NCBI RefSeq assembly: GCF_007625155.1
Contig: NZ_VMNK01000014.1
Location: forward strand, 62,001 to 126,000
Reading direction: 5' to 3'
Source of the DNA: Denitromonas halophila
Lineage (GTDB): Bacteria; Pseudomonadota; Gammaproteobacteria; Burkholderiales; Rhodocyclaceae
DNA: 64,000 nucleotides
Shown: one piece after another, positions 46,665 through 55,569 of the stretch
Position numbering within the stretch: position 1 is the stretch's first letter
How the letters are laid out: every line of letters begins with the position of its first letter
Notes under the pieces: generated by a model
The model's input: the letters and a program-made list of their open reading frames with translations, nothing else
The model's database searches: none
Told to the model about the DNA's origin: nothing
Position numbers and translations under genes: made by a program

Positions 46665-47600
46665 ATGTCACTATCCATGCCACCGCTCCAGTCGCTGCGT
46701 GTTTTTGAAACGGCTGCCCGGCATCTGAGCTTCAAGCAGGCGGCTGAGGAGTTGCATGTAACACCGGCCGCCGTCAGCCAGCAGATCAAGGCGCTGGAGG
46801 CGCATCTCGGTGTGCCGCTTTTTTACCGCCTGACCCGTGCGCTGGCGCTGACCGAGGCGGGTGAACGCATGTTGCCGCAGGTGAGTGACGGCCTCGCCCA
46901 ACTGGCGGCGGCGGTGGAAAAGGTGGTGTTGCAGACCCCGTCGCGGAACTTGCGGATCACCGTGCCACCGGCCTTCGCCGGGCGCTGGCTGGTGCATCGA
47001 CTGCAGCGTTTTACCGAAGCCCATCCCGATATCGATCTGGTACTCGGCACCGAAGCGAACACGGTTGATGCCCCCGATCTCGAAGATGTTGAATCGGATC
47101 TGGTTGCGCTACGCGAAGGTGAGGTCGATGTGGAAATCCGCTTTGGCCGCGGCGCTTATCCGGGCATGCGCACCGATCTGGTGATGGAGGTGTCTTATGT
47201 GCCGGTGTGCCACCCCGACCTGCTCAAAGGCAAGCGTCGCCTCAAGAAAGCGTCCGACCTGAGCTTTCATACCTTGCTGCATGACGACACGGCAGCGGGG
47301 CGGTCTGAGCGGGTCAGCTGGCAGGACTGGCTGCGGGCGGCGAAAGTGAGCGGTGTTGACCCGAGTCGCGGGCCACATTTTTCGAATTCGAGCCTCGCCC
47401 TCGAAGCGGCCATGGATGGATTTGGCGTGATGCTCGGCCTCTATCCGATGGTGCAGCGGGACATCGACGCCGGGCGACTGGTGCGCCCCTTCGATCTGGC
47501 CATCCCGTCGCGCTACGCTTACTACCTGGTGTCGCCAGAAACGACAGTCGACCGGCCGGCGATTGCCCGGTTCCGCCAGTGGTTGATGGCGGAGATATAG
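46665..47600 (+). CDS. LysR-family transcriptional regulator, GcvA-like
   Basis: DNA-binding regulator of 311 residues. The winged helix-turn-helix covers about 6-65 (LRVFETAARHLSFKQAAEELHVTPAAVSQQIKAL, in two adjoining parts) and the PBP2_GcdR_TrpI/GcvA-type effector domain follows from about 95. The LSFKQAAEELHVTPAAVS wording is typical of the GcvA branch, which includes glycine-cleavage and beta-lactamase regulators, so the effector cannot be named. Starts at 46665 or 46677 are both possible. Divergent from the small ORF, its most likely target along with itself. Confidence 0.9.
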   Translation: MSLSMPPLQSLRVFETAARHLSFKQAAEELHVTPAAVSQQIKALEAHLGVPLFYRLTRALALTEAGERMLPQVSDGLAQLAAAVEKVVLQTPSRNLRITVPPAFAGRWLVHRLQRFTEAHPDIDLVLGTEANTVDAPDLEDVESDLVALREGEVDVEIRFGRGAYPGMRTDLVMEVSYVPVCHPDLLKGKRRLKKASDLSFHTLLHDDTAAGRSERVSWQDWLRAAKVSGVDPSRGPHFSNSSLALEAAMDGFGVMLGLYPMVQRDIDAGRLVRPFDLAIPSRYAYYLVSPETTVDRPAIARFRQWLMAEI

Positions 47601-47607
47601 CCCGTAT

Positions 47608-48948
47608 TCAGCTCGATTGCCGGCGGCGTCCATGAAAATGCTGGCTCATCTGTTTGAGCGAGGGGTTGTTCGGCAGCATCACGCCATTGACCTCCAGCGT
47701 CGGGGTGCCCACGCCGCCGTCCTTCCAGCCACTGGCGCGCAATTTGGACCACATGAGTTTTTGTGCTGACGGGTCCGTGTCGATGAAAACCTCGCGATAC
47801 CGGATACCCAAATCATCGAACTGGGCGCGCTTCTGGTCGCAATAGCCGCAGGTGGTGAGCGAATACATGGTGATGTGATCCCGTTCCGGGTCGTAGCCGT
47901 GTAGTGCGGTGGTCTGCATGCCGCTGACGTCCGGTGCACGTTCGATGCTTGAGGTCTGGTTGTAGCGTGTTGCCGTTTCGTAAACGTCGTCCGCGAAAAA
48001 ATTGAAGGCCAGGGTCGACGACACCGTAATAAACACGATCGAACCAATGGCACCGATCCAGCTGGTGGGGGGTGGCTGCGGGCCAAAATTATTGTCGCCC
48101 TTGCTGCCGGGGAGGAACATCAGCAGCAGGCTGAACAGACCGCCCACGTAGGGAATTGCGGTAATCAACACCCACCAGCCGCGCCAGTCGAAGTCATGGC
48201 AGCGCAAAATGCTCAGGCGTGCGCCGAAGAACACCGCGACCACCGCGCATAGCCCGAGCACCAGCAGACTCTCCAGACGGATACCGATAATGGCGAGCCA
48301 TATCAGTGCGCTGGTCAGGAGCATGCTGCCCGCAAAATAAGAGCGTCGGCTGATTCGACCGCCGAAATCGGTGCCGAAAAGACGGACCGCTTCGGTCTCG
48401 ACCACCGCCGCGTCACCGGTATGAATGCGCAATGAACTGTGCTGCGTTGTCGACACGCCCGCTAGCGCCTCCTGTGCCTGATCTTCACGCGCCGCCAGCA
48501 CTCGCGGCATGTCGCAACCGCAGTTCAGGCAGAGTGTGCGCCGGGGCTGGCGATGGCCGCATTCGGGGCAATCCATGTCGCCAGCAGGTTCGTCAGTGGT
48601 GGGCACCAGATCCAGCGCGGCAGGTGTTGCGCGAGTCGGTGGCGGGGGCGTGTCGGGCGCCATCGTCGGTACGTCGGTCGCGGGGGTGGTAGTCGACGGC
48701 GGCGTGATCACCGGTTCCGGCACGTCGGCCTCGACCCGGATGCCTACGCCCATGGCCGCGAGCTTGCGGCGATAGGCTTGCGCTTTTTCGGTATCCAGTC
48801 CCTTTCGGAGCGTGACGCGCTTGCCGGAAAAGAGCCGCGGTGTTTGTTCTGGCGCAACTTTGAGCATTGCGGCCAACTGTACCTTGACGACCTCAGGATC
48901 GTGGCCTGGCAGGATGTCGCCAGAAAAAACGAGTTTGTATTGAGTCAT
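47608..48948 (-). CDS. zinc-ribbon, DUF805 membrane and glutaredoxin fusion protein
   Basis: Unusual 446-residue protein with four modules. Residues about 1-72 form a small domain (YKLVFSGDILPGHDPE to VGIRVE) that I have seen in DUF805-linked proteins; a Pro/Thr-rich linker follows; a zinc ribbon lies at about 125-150 (CPECGHRQ then CLNCGCD); a DUF805-type membrane domain with about four helices spans 200-320; and a C-terminal glutaredoxin-like domain (from about 365) carries the active-site CGYC and a GVGTPTLEVNG cis-Pro motif. ATG 48948 begins MTQYKLVF; the frame to 49044 is not conserved. Membrane redox role is inferred; partners unknown. Confidence 0.82.
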   Translation of the reverse strand: MTQYKLVFSGDILPGHDPEVVKVQLAAMLKVAPEQTPRLFSGKRVTLRKGLDTEKAQAYRRKLAAMGVGIRVEADVPEPVITPPSTTTPATDVPTMAPDTPPPPTRATPAALDLVPTTDEPAGDMDCPECGHRQPRRTLCLNCGCDMPRVLAAREDQAQEALAGVSTTQHSSLRIHTGDAAVVETEAVRLFGTDFGGRISRRSYFAGSMLLTSALIWLAIIGIRLESLLVLGLCAVVAVFFGARLSILRCHDFDWRGWWVLITAIPYVGGLFSLLLMFLPGSKGDNNFGPQPPPTSWIGAIGSIVFITVSSTLAFNFFADDVYETATRYNQTSSIERAPDVSGMQTTALHGYDPERDHITMYSLTTCGYCDQKRAQFDDLGIRYREVFIDTDPSAQKLMWSKLRASGWKDGGVGTPTLEVNGVMLPNNPSLKQMSQHFHGRRRQSS

Positions 48949-49092
48949 GATATGCGCGTGCGTGTCGGCGGTAGGCGCCAGTTTAATGCATATCGAATTC
49001 CGCCAAAGCGACCGGCGTGCATCTTTTGTTCCAGATACCGGCACAAGCGCACGAATGCGTACAATGCCGGCTGCCCGAGTCAGGAGAAAACG

Positions 49093-49293
49093 ATGGAATC
49101 ACGTCTGGATGCTCTGGAGTGCAAGCTCATGGCCGCAGAGGATTTGCTCGATGGCCTGAACATGACGCTATTCCGGCAGCAGGAGGCGATCGCGCTGCTG
49201 CAATCGCAGGTGCTGGACCTCAAGCGCCAGCTGCAATCCGCGCAGCCCGGCAGCGCTGGCCGGCCTGAAGACGAGATCCCGCCGCACTACTGA
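49093..49293 (+). CDS. slyX: SlyX family protein
   Basis: Short coiled-coil protein of 66 residues with the SlyX pattern: LDALECKLMAAEDLLDGLNMTLFRQQEAI, followed by a Gln/Arg-rich helix and the terminal PPHY. The function is unknown even in E. coli. ATG 49093 follows AGGAG at 7-base spacing; a long open frame starting much further upstream lies over the glutaredoxin fusion gene and is not coding. The stop overlaps the end of the convergent gene by 7 bases. Confidence 0.9.
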   Translation: MESRLDALECKLMAAEDLLDGLNMTLFRQQEAIALLQSQVLDLKRQLQSAQPGSAGRPEDEIPPHY

Positions 49294-49955
49294 GTGACTG
49301 CCTCCCGCAGGGGCGTGCGCACACGCGCAAAGCTTCGCGGTGCGACGTATTGCAGGATTTCCTTGCCCTCGGTGTCGACAATCAGATCGAGCCCCTTGTC
49401 GGGGTAGAGCAGATGCGTCTGGTGCGCGTTGATCGCGACGCGCTCGATCGGCGCGCCAAAGCGCGACATCACGGCTTCCTCGTCGAGGTTCACCGAGGGA
49501 ATGAAGACGATGCTGTCAATCGGGCGCGTCATGGCGGTGGCCAGGTCGGCCGCACTGAGCGTGGCCTTGCGTGTGGTCGATTCCATGTATTCGGTTTTGA
49601 CCGCGCGCTGACGCATGCGGTCGAGTTCGTCGCCGGCCACGGCAATTGTCAAAACAAGTTTTCCGGTGACAAACCCCAGCTGTGCACTGCTGAGATAGGC
49701 TTCGAGCGCCCCCGTTTCGCCGGGGGCGGTCACGATGGCCACGGTGAGGTCCAGGCCAAAGCGTTCGCGCGCCTCGCCAAGCGTACTTTGCTCCAGCGTG
49801 AGCCCGAATACCTTGCTGCGTCCCTGCGCATCTACCTCGATCTGCCACGGCAAGGCCGACTGTTGACGGTGGATGTCATCGGCTGAGGGCATGAAGGCCA
49901 AGGGGGCCAGAATGGCCAGCACGACGAGAGACAAAATGGCGACGATCAACTTCAT
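49287..49955 (-). CDS. membrane-anchored or secreted protein of unknown function
   Basis: Protein of 222 residues that I do not recognise. An N-terminal hydrophobic helix (about 3-23, LIVAILSLVVLAILAPLAF) with a Lys before it indicates a signal anchor, placing the rest in the periplasm. The remainder mixes beta strands and helices; RFGLDLTVAIVTAPGE and HQTHLLYPDKGLDLIVDTEG look structured and conserved in style. ATG 49955 is chosen because it directly precedes the anchor; a frame to 50036 is weaker. Convergent with slyX by 7 bases. Confidence 0.72.
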   Translation of the reverse strand: MKLIVAILSLVVLAILAPLAFMPSADDIHRQQSALPWQIEVDAQGRSKVFGLTLEQSTLGEARERFGLDLTVAIVTAPGETGALEAYLSSAQLGFVTGKLVLTIAVAGDELDRMRQRAVKTEYMESTTRKATLSAADLATAMTRPIDSIVFIPSVNLDEEAVMSRFGAPIERVAINAHQTHLLYPDKGLDLIVDTEGKEILQYVAPRSFARVRTPLREAVTQ

Positions 49956-50159
49956 TTTCTGGCGGGTGCTCCGGCTGGGCTCAAGGCTTCGGATTGTCGC
50001 CTGCCCGGTCGGGTGACGCAATCTTCCGCTGCGCATTCGGTTTTGCGCATGACATCAGCAAGTGCTGTTTGTTTGATGCTTGCCGCTATGCCAAAATCAG
50101 CTTTTTCCGCACCCAAATGAGGCGGGAAGGCGGGTCATGGCCATGCCATGGGAGAGCAC

Positions 50160-51113
50160 ATGAATCAGGCGAAAGCACGTCGGCGTGACATGCCCCCTTC
50201 GCCGCGCAAGGCGCGGACGCTGTGGCTGCTCGCGCTGGCGTTGATCGTACTTGCCGCGTTTGCCTTCTGGCAACTGGACGGTTCGCACGATGGTGCCACG
50301 ATGATTGTGCCCGTCATGGCCTTGTTGGTGTCCCTGGTGCTCGGCGGCGCGGCCCTGAGCGCGCACTGGCGCGGTTCGGCAGACAAGGCGCGCAAGCGGG
50401 CCGACAAACGCCGAACGGCGGCCAGCCCGGCAAGCCCGGGGCAAGGCGGCGATGCGCCGCCCACGATGCACTCCGCGCCCACCGAGTTCGACCCCGCCGC
50501 CATGGACGCTGCGGATCTATCCGATTTCGACCCCGAAATGGTGCCGGCCGCCGCCCGCGTATGGACCTTGAGCCTGCTCGAGAGTCTGGAGTGGCAGCGC
50601 TTTGAAGCCTTGTGTGTCGCGTACTACTCCCGCAAGGCAATCTCACTCCGCGCTGTTTCTTTGCCGCACGCGGCCGGCCGTGACGTCTTTCTGTACCAGG
50701 ACAAGGAACGTCTGGAGCAGGCCACCGGCCTGGTCCACGTGCGCACCCGTGGGGTGAGCTATCTCGATGTGACCCCGGTGCGAGAATTGATTGGCGCCAT
50801 GACGCACGAGGCCATCGAGCGCGGCTTTTTGATGACCAACGGTTGCTTTACGCCGCAGGCCCGCACGCTCGGCCGTGAGCACGGCATCGTTCTTGTGGAT
50901 GGGCGCGTGTTACTGGCCATGATCGAGCGTCTGCCGGCCGACGCACGCGATCGCCTCCATGCCATTGCGACCGAAGGCAAATACACCACGCCGACCTGTC
51001 CCGAATGCGGCGAAAAAATGGTCTCGGCGACCGGCTCCCATGGCGATTATTGGGGGTGCCGCAATTTTCCCGATTGCACCGCGCTATTGCCTCGACTCCC
51101 GGCATTGAACTGA
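50160..51113 (+). CDS. membrane-anchored Mrr-like nuclease-fold protein with topoisomerase zinc ribbon
   Basis: Protein of 317 residues. Two N-terminal membrane helices (about 20-40 and 50-72) are followed by a basic linker, an Mrr_cat-type restriction-endonuclease fold (about 135-260: WQRFEALCVAYY to VLLAMIERLP) and a C-terminal topoisomerase-type zinc ribbon (CPECGEK then CRNFPDC). In active Mrr proteins a D...(E/Q)-x-K motif cuts DNA; here the Asp is kept in GRDVFLY but the QxK position reads H-x-R (LVHVRTR), so cleavage is doubtful. ATG 50160 follows GGAGAG; ATG 50148 is an alternative. Stand-alone, with no methylase nearby. Confidence 0.83.
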   Translation: MNQAKARRRDMPPSPRKARTLWLLALALIVLAAFAFWQLDGSHDGATMIVPVMALLVSLVLGGAALSAHWRGSADKARKRADKRRTAASPASPGQGGDAPPTMHSAPTEFDPAAMDAADLSDFDPEMVPAAARVWTLSLLESLEWQRFEALCVAYYSRKAISLRAVSLPHAAGRDVFLYQDKERLEQATGLVHVRTRGVSYLDVTPVRELIGAMTHEAIERGFLMTNGCFTPQARTLGREHGIVLVDGRVLLAMIERLPADARDRLHAIATEGKYTTPTCPECGEKMVSATGSHGDYWGCRNFPDCTALLPRLPALN

Positions 51114-51175
51114 GCCGACGACAAACACCGCCTCACTTGCCATACTGAAACCGGGTTTTCAACGGGAGTGACGAG

Positions 51176-52327
51176 GTGGCTGGTTTTCGATTTCCAATAC
51201 CTGCCGGCATCGCGCTGGTTCTTGTTTTGCTGGCGAGCAGCCGGGTGTTTGCCGATGCGCTCCGGCTCGACTCATCCGCCGGACCGCTGGCGGTCACTAC
51301 CGTCGCAAGCGGCCTCGACACACCATGGTCGCTGGCATTCCTGCCCGATGGGCGCCTGCTGGTCAGCGAGCGCCCCGGTCGCCTGCGTGTGGTGGCGGCG
51401 GACGGACGTCTTTCAACCCCGGTCGCCGGCGTGCCGACAGTACATGCCGAGGGGCAGGGCGGTCTGCTGGATGTGATCCTGAGTCCGCGGTTTGCGCAGG
51501 ATGGGCTCATTTACTTCAGCTTCGCTCAGCCGACTTCAAACGGCGCGCGAACCGCAGTGGCGCGGGCCCAACTTGAACTGTCGTCCACGCCCCCTCGATT
51601 AAAGGATGTGCGCGTCATTTTCGCGCAGCGGGACGACCCGGCGGGGCGTCATCATTTTGGCTCGCGCCTGGTGTTCGACGCCGCCGGCAATCTCTTTGCC
51701 ACACTTGGCGAGCGGTATCACGAGCGCGATCGCGCCCAGGCGCTCGATAGTCACCTCGGCAAAATCGTTCGCATTCGGCCGGACGGCAGTGTGCCGACCG
51801 ACAATCCCTTGGTGGGGCACAGCACCGCGTTGCCGGAGATCTGGTCTTACGGGCACCGCAATGTGCAAGGTGCGGCCTTGCATCCGGTCACCGGGGCGCT
51901 ATGGACGCATGAGCACGGCCCGCAAGGCGGCGACGAAATCAATGTGCCGGGTGCCGGCGCCAATCACGGCTGGCCGGTGATTACCTACGGGCGCGAGTAC
52001 GTCACCGGCTGGCGCATTGGCGATGGTACGCAACGGGCCGATGTGGCGCCGCCGGTGCATCAATGGACGCCGTCGATTGCGCCGTCCGGCATGGCCTTTT
52101 ATACCGGCGATCTGTTCCCCGCCTGGCGGGGCAATCTGTTTGTCGGCTCCTTGAAGTTCGGCCTGCTGCTGCGTGTCGAACTCGACGGTGACAAAGTGGT
52201 GCGTGAAGAGCGGCTGCTGACCGAGATCGGTCACCGGATTCGCGATGTGCGGCAGGGGCCAGACGGCGCGCTGTATGTGCTGGACGAAACCGAGGGACGC
52301 ATCCTGCGCATTGCCCCGGCAAAGTGA
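51176..52327 (+). CDS. PQQ-dependent soluble aldose sugar dehydrogenase
   Basis: Six-bladed beta-propeller dehydrogenase of 383 residues in the sGDH/YliI family, oxidising aldose sugars in the periplasm with PQQ as cofactor. The signal peptide ends near VFA|DALR. Family segments are GLDTPWSLAFLPDGRLLVSER, GRHHFGSRLVF (with the catalytic His region), SYGHRNVQGAALHP and THEHGPQGGDEIN. The start is GTG at 51176 after GGGAG. No PQQ synthesis genes are in the window. Its stop directly abuts that of the convergent GspE-like gene. Confidence 0.9.
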   Translation: MAGFRFPIPAGIALVLVLLASSRVFADALRLDSSAGPLAVTTVASGLDTPWSLAFLPDGRLLVSERPGRLRVVAADGRLSTPVAGVPTVHAEGQGGLLDVILSPRFAQDGLIYFSFAQPTSNGARTAVARAQLELSSTPPRLKDVRVIFAQRDDPAGRHHFGSRLVFDAAGNLFATLGERYHERDRAQALDSHLGKIVRIRPDGSVPTDNPLVGHSTALPEIWSYGHRNVQGAALHPVTGALWTHEHGPQGGDEINVPGAGANHGWPVITYGREYVTGWRIGDGTQRADVAPPVHQWTPSIAPSGMAFYTGDLFPAWRGNLFVGSLKFGLLLRVELDGDKVVREERLLTEIGHRIRDVRQGPDGALYVLDETEGRILRIAPAK

Positions 52328-54115
52328 TTATTGCGCCTCGCCGCTGGCTGGCGGGGTGGAACGCGCGATCTCTTCGATGGTGGTGGTGCCGGCGGCGATC
52401 TGTCGGGCGCCGGCGAGGCGCAGCGGGGTCATGTGCTCACGCACGGCCTGGGCACGAAAACGTGCCAGATCCATGTCGGGGCTGATGAGCTGGCGCAGTG
52501 TGGGTGTGAGCGTCATGAGTTCATACAAGCCCACCCGGCCGTGATAGCCGGTCATGCGGCACTCCAGACAACCCACCGGACCACAGGCGGAGGTTGGCAG
52601 CGCGGACTTCCACGGTGCGACCAGATCGCGCCAGTCGGGCTCGTCGATCGGGTGTGGCTTGCGGCAATGTGGGCAGAGCGTGCGCACCAGCCGCTGCGCC
52701 AGTACGCCGAGCAGCGTCGAGCGGATGAGGTAGGGCGGCACGCCGAGATCGAGCAGACGGGTAATGGCGGAGGGGGCGTCGTTGGTGTGCAGGGTGGACA
52801 ACACCAGATGACCGGTGAGGGCAGACTGGATGGCCATCTCGGCGGTTTCGAGGTCGCGGATTTCGCCGACCATGATCACGTCCGGGTCCTGACGCAGCAG
52901 GGTACGCACCCCGCTGGCGAAATCGAGCCCGATGTTGTGCTGTACCTGCATCTGGTTCAGATGCGGATAGACCATCTCGATCGGATCTTCGATGGTGCAT
53001 ACGTTCACTTCGGGCGTAGCCAACTCCTTGAGCGTGGAATACAGCGTAGTGGTTTTGCCCGAGCCGGTCGGCCCGGTCACCAGGATGATGCCGTTGGGCT
53101 GGGAGAACATCTCGCGCCAGCGCACGCCCTCGGCCTGGCTGAAGCCGAGGTCGCCGAAGGACTTGAGCAGCACGTCGGGGTTGAAGATGCGCAGCACCAG
53201 CTTTTCGCCAAAGGCGGTCGGCATGGTCGACAGGCGCAGTTCGATCTCCTCGCCATTGCCCGACTGGGTCTTGATCCGCCCGTCCTGCGGGCGGCGCTTC
53301 TCGACCACGTCCATGCGGCCCATCAGCTTGATGCGGTTGGTGATGGCCGCGGCCACCGGCACGGGGGTCTGATAGACGAGGTGCATCACGCCGTCGATGC
53401 GGAAGCGCACATTGCACACCTCGCGTCGCGGCTCGATGTGGATGTCGCTGGCGCGCTGCTCGAAGGCGTACTGCAGCAGCCAGTCGACGATGTGGATAAC
53501 CGCCTGGTCGTTGGCATCGAGCGATTTGTTGGAGCCCAGTTTCACCAGCTGCTCGAAGTTGCCGATGCCGCTCTGCGCGCCCTCGTGCTGCGCGACCGCG
53601 TGCTTGAGCGAGCGCGCCAGGCTGTAAAACTCGGCCAGGTAGCGCACGATGTCGGTCGGGTTGGCGAGTACGCGATGGATGCGGATCTTGAGCGCCTGCT
53701 CGAGCACCGACAGCCACTCGCTCTCGTAGGGTTCGGCGGTGGCGATGGTGACATCGTTATCGCGGATCGCTACCGGCAGGATGCGAAAGCGCGTGGCGTA
53801 AGCATGCGAGACCAGGTTGCACACGGAGGACACATCGATCTTCAGCGGGTCGATGTGGAAGTAGGTCAGCCCGGCGTCTTCGGCCAGCCACTCGGTCAGC
53901 GACTCGACGCTGAGGGTGTCGTGTGGTGCGCAGGCGCGGGTGAGCCGACGTTCGCCCACCTGCGCCAGCGGATGCTGCTCATTGCGTCCACGCATGCGCA
54001 GGGCGGTGACGGTCTCATCATGGTCGCGGCGGCTGATCTGGCCGGCGTCAAGGAGGCGGGTGAGCAGGGTGTCGACGGTGAGTCGGCCGGTGGTCGGCGT
54101 GCGTGAACGTGTCAT
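52328..54115 (-). CDS. GspE/PilB-type secretion or pilus assembly ATPase
   Basis: Hexameric traffic ATPase of 595 residues. An N-terminal N1-type domain (about 50-150) precedes the core with ASDIHIEPR, Walker A VTGPTGSGKTTT, the Asp box TIEDPIEMVYP, Walker B VGEIRDLETAE and the His box LVLSTLHTNDA. The zinc tetracysteine (CPHCRKP then CLECRMTGYHGRVG) is present as in GspE and PilB. Length and N1 domain suit a type II secretion or type IV pilus assembly ATPase, but no gsp or pil partner is adjacent, so which machine it powers is open. Confidence 0.88.
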   Translation of the reverse strand: MTRSRTPTTGRLTVDTLLTRLLDAGQISRRDHDETVTALRMRGRNEQHPLAQVGERRLTRACAPHDTLSVESLTEWLAEDAGLTYFHIDPLKIDVSSVCNLVSHAYATRFRILPVAIRDNDVTIATAEPYESEWLSVLEQALKIRIHRVLANPTDIVRYLAEFYSLARSLKHAVAQHEGAQSGIGNFEQLVKLGSNKSLDANDQAVIHIVDWLLQYAFEQRASDIHIEPRREVCNVRFRIDGVMHLVYQTPVPVAAAITNRIKLMGRMDVVEKRRPQDGRIKTQSGNGEEIELRLSTMPTAFGEKLVLRIFNPDVLLKSFGDLGFSQAEGVRWREMFSQPNGIILVTGPTGSGKTTTLYSTLKELATPEVNVCTIEDPIEMVYPHLNQMQVQHNIGLDFASGVRTLLRQDPDVIMVGEIRDLETAEMAIQSALTGHLVLSTLHTNDAPSAITRLLDLGVPPYLIRSTLLGVLAQRLVRTLCPHCRKPHPIDEPDWRDLVAPWKSALPTSACGPVGCLECRMTGYHGRVGLYELMTLTPTLRQLISPDMDLARFRAQAVREHMTPLRLAGARQIAAGTTTIEEIARSTPPASGEAQ

Positions 54116-54236
54116 ATCATCAGGCTATCTGAAGCGGCGATTGGCGGCAATTGGCGCGTTCAGCCTTGAGAGTCGCTGAAGCGTCCCCATCTTCTACTCG
54201 TTTGATTGCCTTGTTTTCAACAAAAAGGACTGGCCG

Positions 54237-54704
54237 ATGAAAGCCGTGCTGTTCATGCTCGCCTCTGTGCTCTGGATGTCTGTGTCGTTTGCCGAAGACG
54301 TCGGCAGCGTCAACACCGAATGGAAGCTCACCGGCTCGCACAAGCTGGTGGTCGAGGCGTTTGATGACCCCAAGGTTGATGGTGTGGCCTGCTACGTGGC
54401 CAAGCCGGAACGCGGCGGCATTGCAGGCGCGTTTGGCGTTGCCGAGGAGTTATCGGATGTGTCGATTGCTTGCCGGCAGGTCGGCCCGATCACCTTCCGC
54501 GAGCCGCTCCCCAGGCAGGAAGACGCTTTCAGCGAGCGGCGCTCGATCATCTTCAAGGTTTTGCACGTGGTGCGCATTGTCGATGTGAGCCGCAACACGC
54601 TGGTCTATCTGACCTACACCGACAAAGTCATCTCCGGCAGCCCCCAGAACTCGGTCACGGCCGTGACGGTCGACCGGTCCCTGCCGATTCCGGTAAAAAA
54701 ATAA
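54237..54704 (+). CDS. creA: CreA family secreted protein
   Basis: Protein of 155 residues with a clear signal peptide ending near SFA|EDVG. The core GSHKLVVEAFDDPKVDGVACYVAKPERGGI (in two parts), the GVAEELSDVSIACRQVGPI segment and VYLTYTDKVISGSPQNSVTAV are characteristic of CreA. Its function is unknown; E. coli creA lies by the creBCD locus, but no creBC genes are here. AAAGGA precedes the ATG at 54237. It is divergent from the GspE-like gene and followed by a nitroreductase. Confidence 0.92.
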   Translation: MKAVLFMLASVLWMSVSFAEDVGSVNTEWKLTGSHKLVVEAFDDPKVDGVACYVAKPERGGIAGAFGVAEELSDVSIACRQVGPITFREPLPRQEDAFSERRSIIFKVLHVVRIVDVSRNTLVYLTYTDKVISGSPQNSVTAVTVDRSLPIPVKK

Positions 54705-54750
54705 TGCAATCCACGACCTCGCCTCACTCTTTGAATGGATTTTCCCCGAG

Positions 54751-55569
54751 ATGACCGCACATCAGCCTTTGTACGACAGCCGCTACGGCGGTATGGCGCA
54801 AGCCGTTCCCGACATCAGCACTCCGGTGATTGATCAATTGATGACGCATCGCTCGGTGCGGGCGTTTCGCGCCGACGCGGTCAGCGATGCGCAACTGAGT
54901 GCGATGATCGCCGCCGCGCAATCGGCCGCCAGCTCGTCCAATCTGCAGGTGTGGAGCGTGGTTGCGGTGCGTGATCAAGCGGTTCGTGACCAATTGGCCG
55001 AGTTTGCCGGCAACCAAGCCCATATCCGTCAGGCGCCGTTGCAGCTGGTGTGGCTGGCCGACTTGTCTCGCCTTGAACGGGTGGCGGCGGCCGAGGGGCG
55101 GCCCAGCGACGCGCTGGACTACACCGAGATGTTTCTGACGGCGGTGATCGACGCGGCACTCGCCGCGCAAAACGCGGTCGCCGCGGCCGAATCCATGGGT
55201 TTGGCCACGGTGTATATCGGTGGCATGCGCAATCGGCCCGAAGACGTGGCGCGTGTGCTCAAGCTGCCGCCCAAGACCTTTGCCGTGTTCGGCATGTGCG
55301 TGGGCCATGAAGACGATGCCCGGCCCGCCAGCGTCAAGCCGCGTCTGCCGCAGTCGGCCGTGCTACACCACGAAAGTTATTCAACCGAACAGGACGACGC
55401 GGTTGCAGCCTACAACGCCGCCATGGCGCGCTTCTATGAGGCGCAGAAAATGGATGTGAAAGGCAACTGGTCCATCCACTCGGCCAAGCGCGTTGCGGGG
55501 CCGGCATCGCTGTCGGGTCGTGATCGCCTGGTGGACGCGCTGAAGGCGCTGGGCTTCAGTCTGAAATAG
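54751..55569 (+). CDS. NADPH-dependent oxygen-insensitive nitroreductase (NfsA-like)
   Basis: FMN flavoprotein of 272 residues in the NfsA/Frp branch, reducing nitroaromatics, quinones or other oxidised substrates with NADPH. RSVRAFRADAVSD near the N-terminus forms the FMN-phosphate site, AAQSAASSSNLQVWSVV is the hallmark, and MGLATVYIGGMRN and FGMCVGHEDD follow. The natural substrate is not evident. It lies 46 bases after creA and overlaps by 14 bases the convergent GGDEF-EAL gene. Confidence 0.9.
   Translation: MTAHQPLYDSRYGGMAQAVPDISTPVIDQLMTHRSVRAFRADAVSDAQLSAMIAAAQSAASSSNLQVWSVVAVRDQAVRDQLAEFAGNQAHIRQAPLQLVWLADLSRLERVAAAEGRPSDALDYTEMFLTAVIDAALAAQNAVAAAESMGLATVYIGGMRNRPEDVARVLKLPPKTFAVFGMCVGHEDDARPASVKPRLPQSAVLHHESYSTEQDDAVAAYNAAMARFYEAQKMDVKGNWSIHSAKRVAGPASLSGRDRLVDALKALGFSLK

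Noticed and set aside
52331-54106. Open frame of 591 codons antisense to the GspE/PilB-type ATPase gene
   Set aside because: It lies wholly within the ATPase gene, whose motifs are intact; low-complexity Gly/Val/Arg content marks it as a codon-bias shadow.
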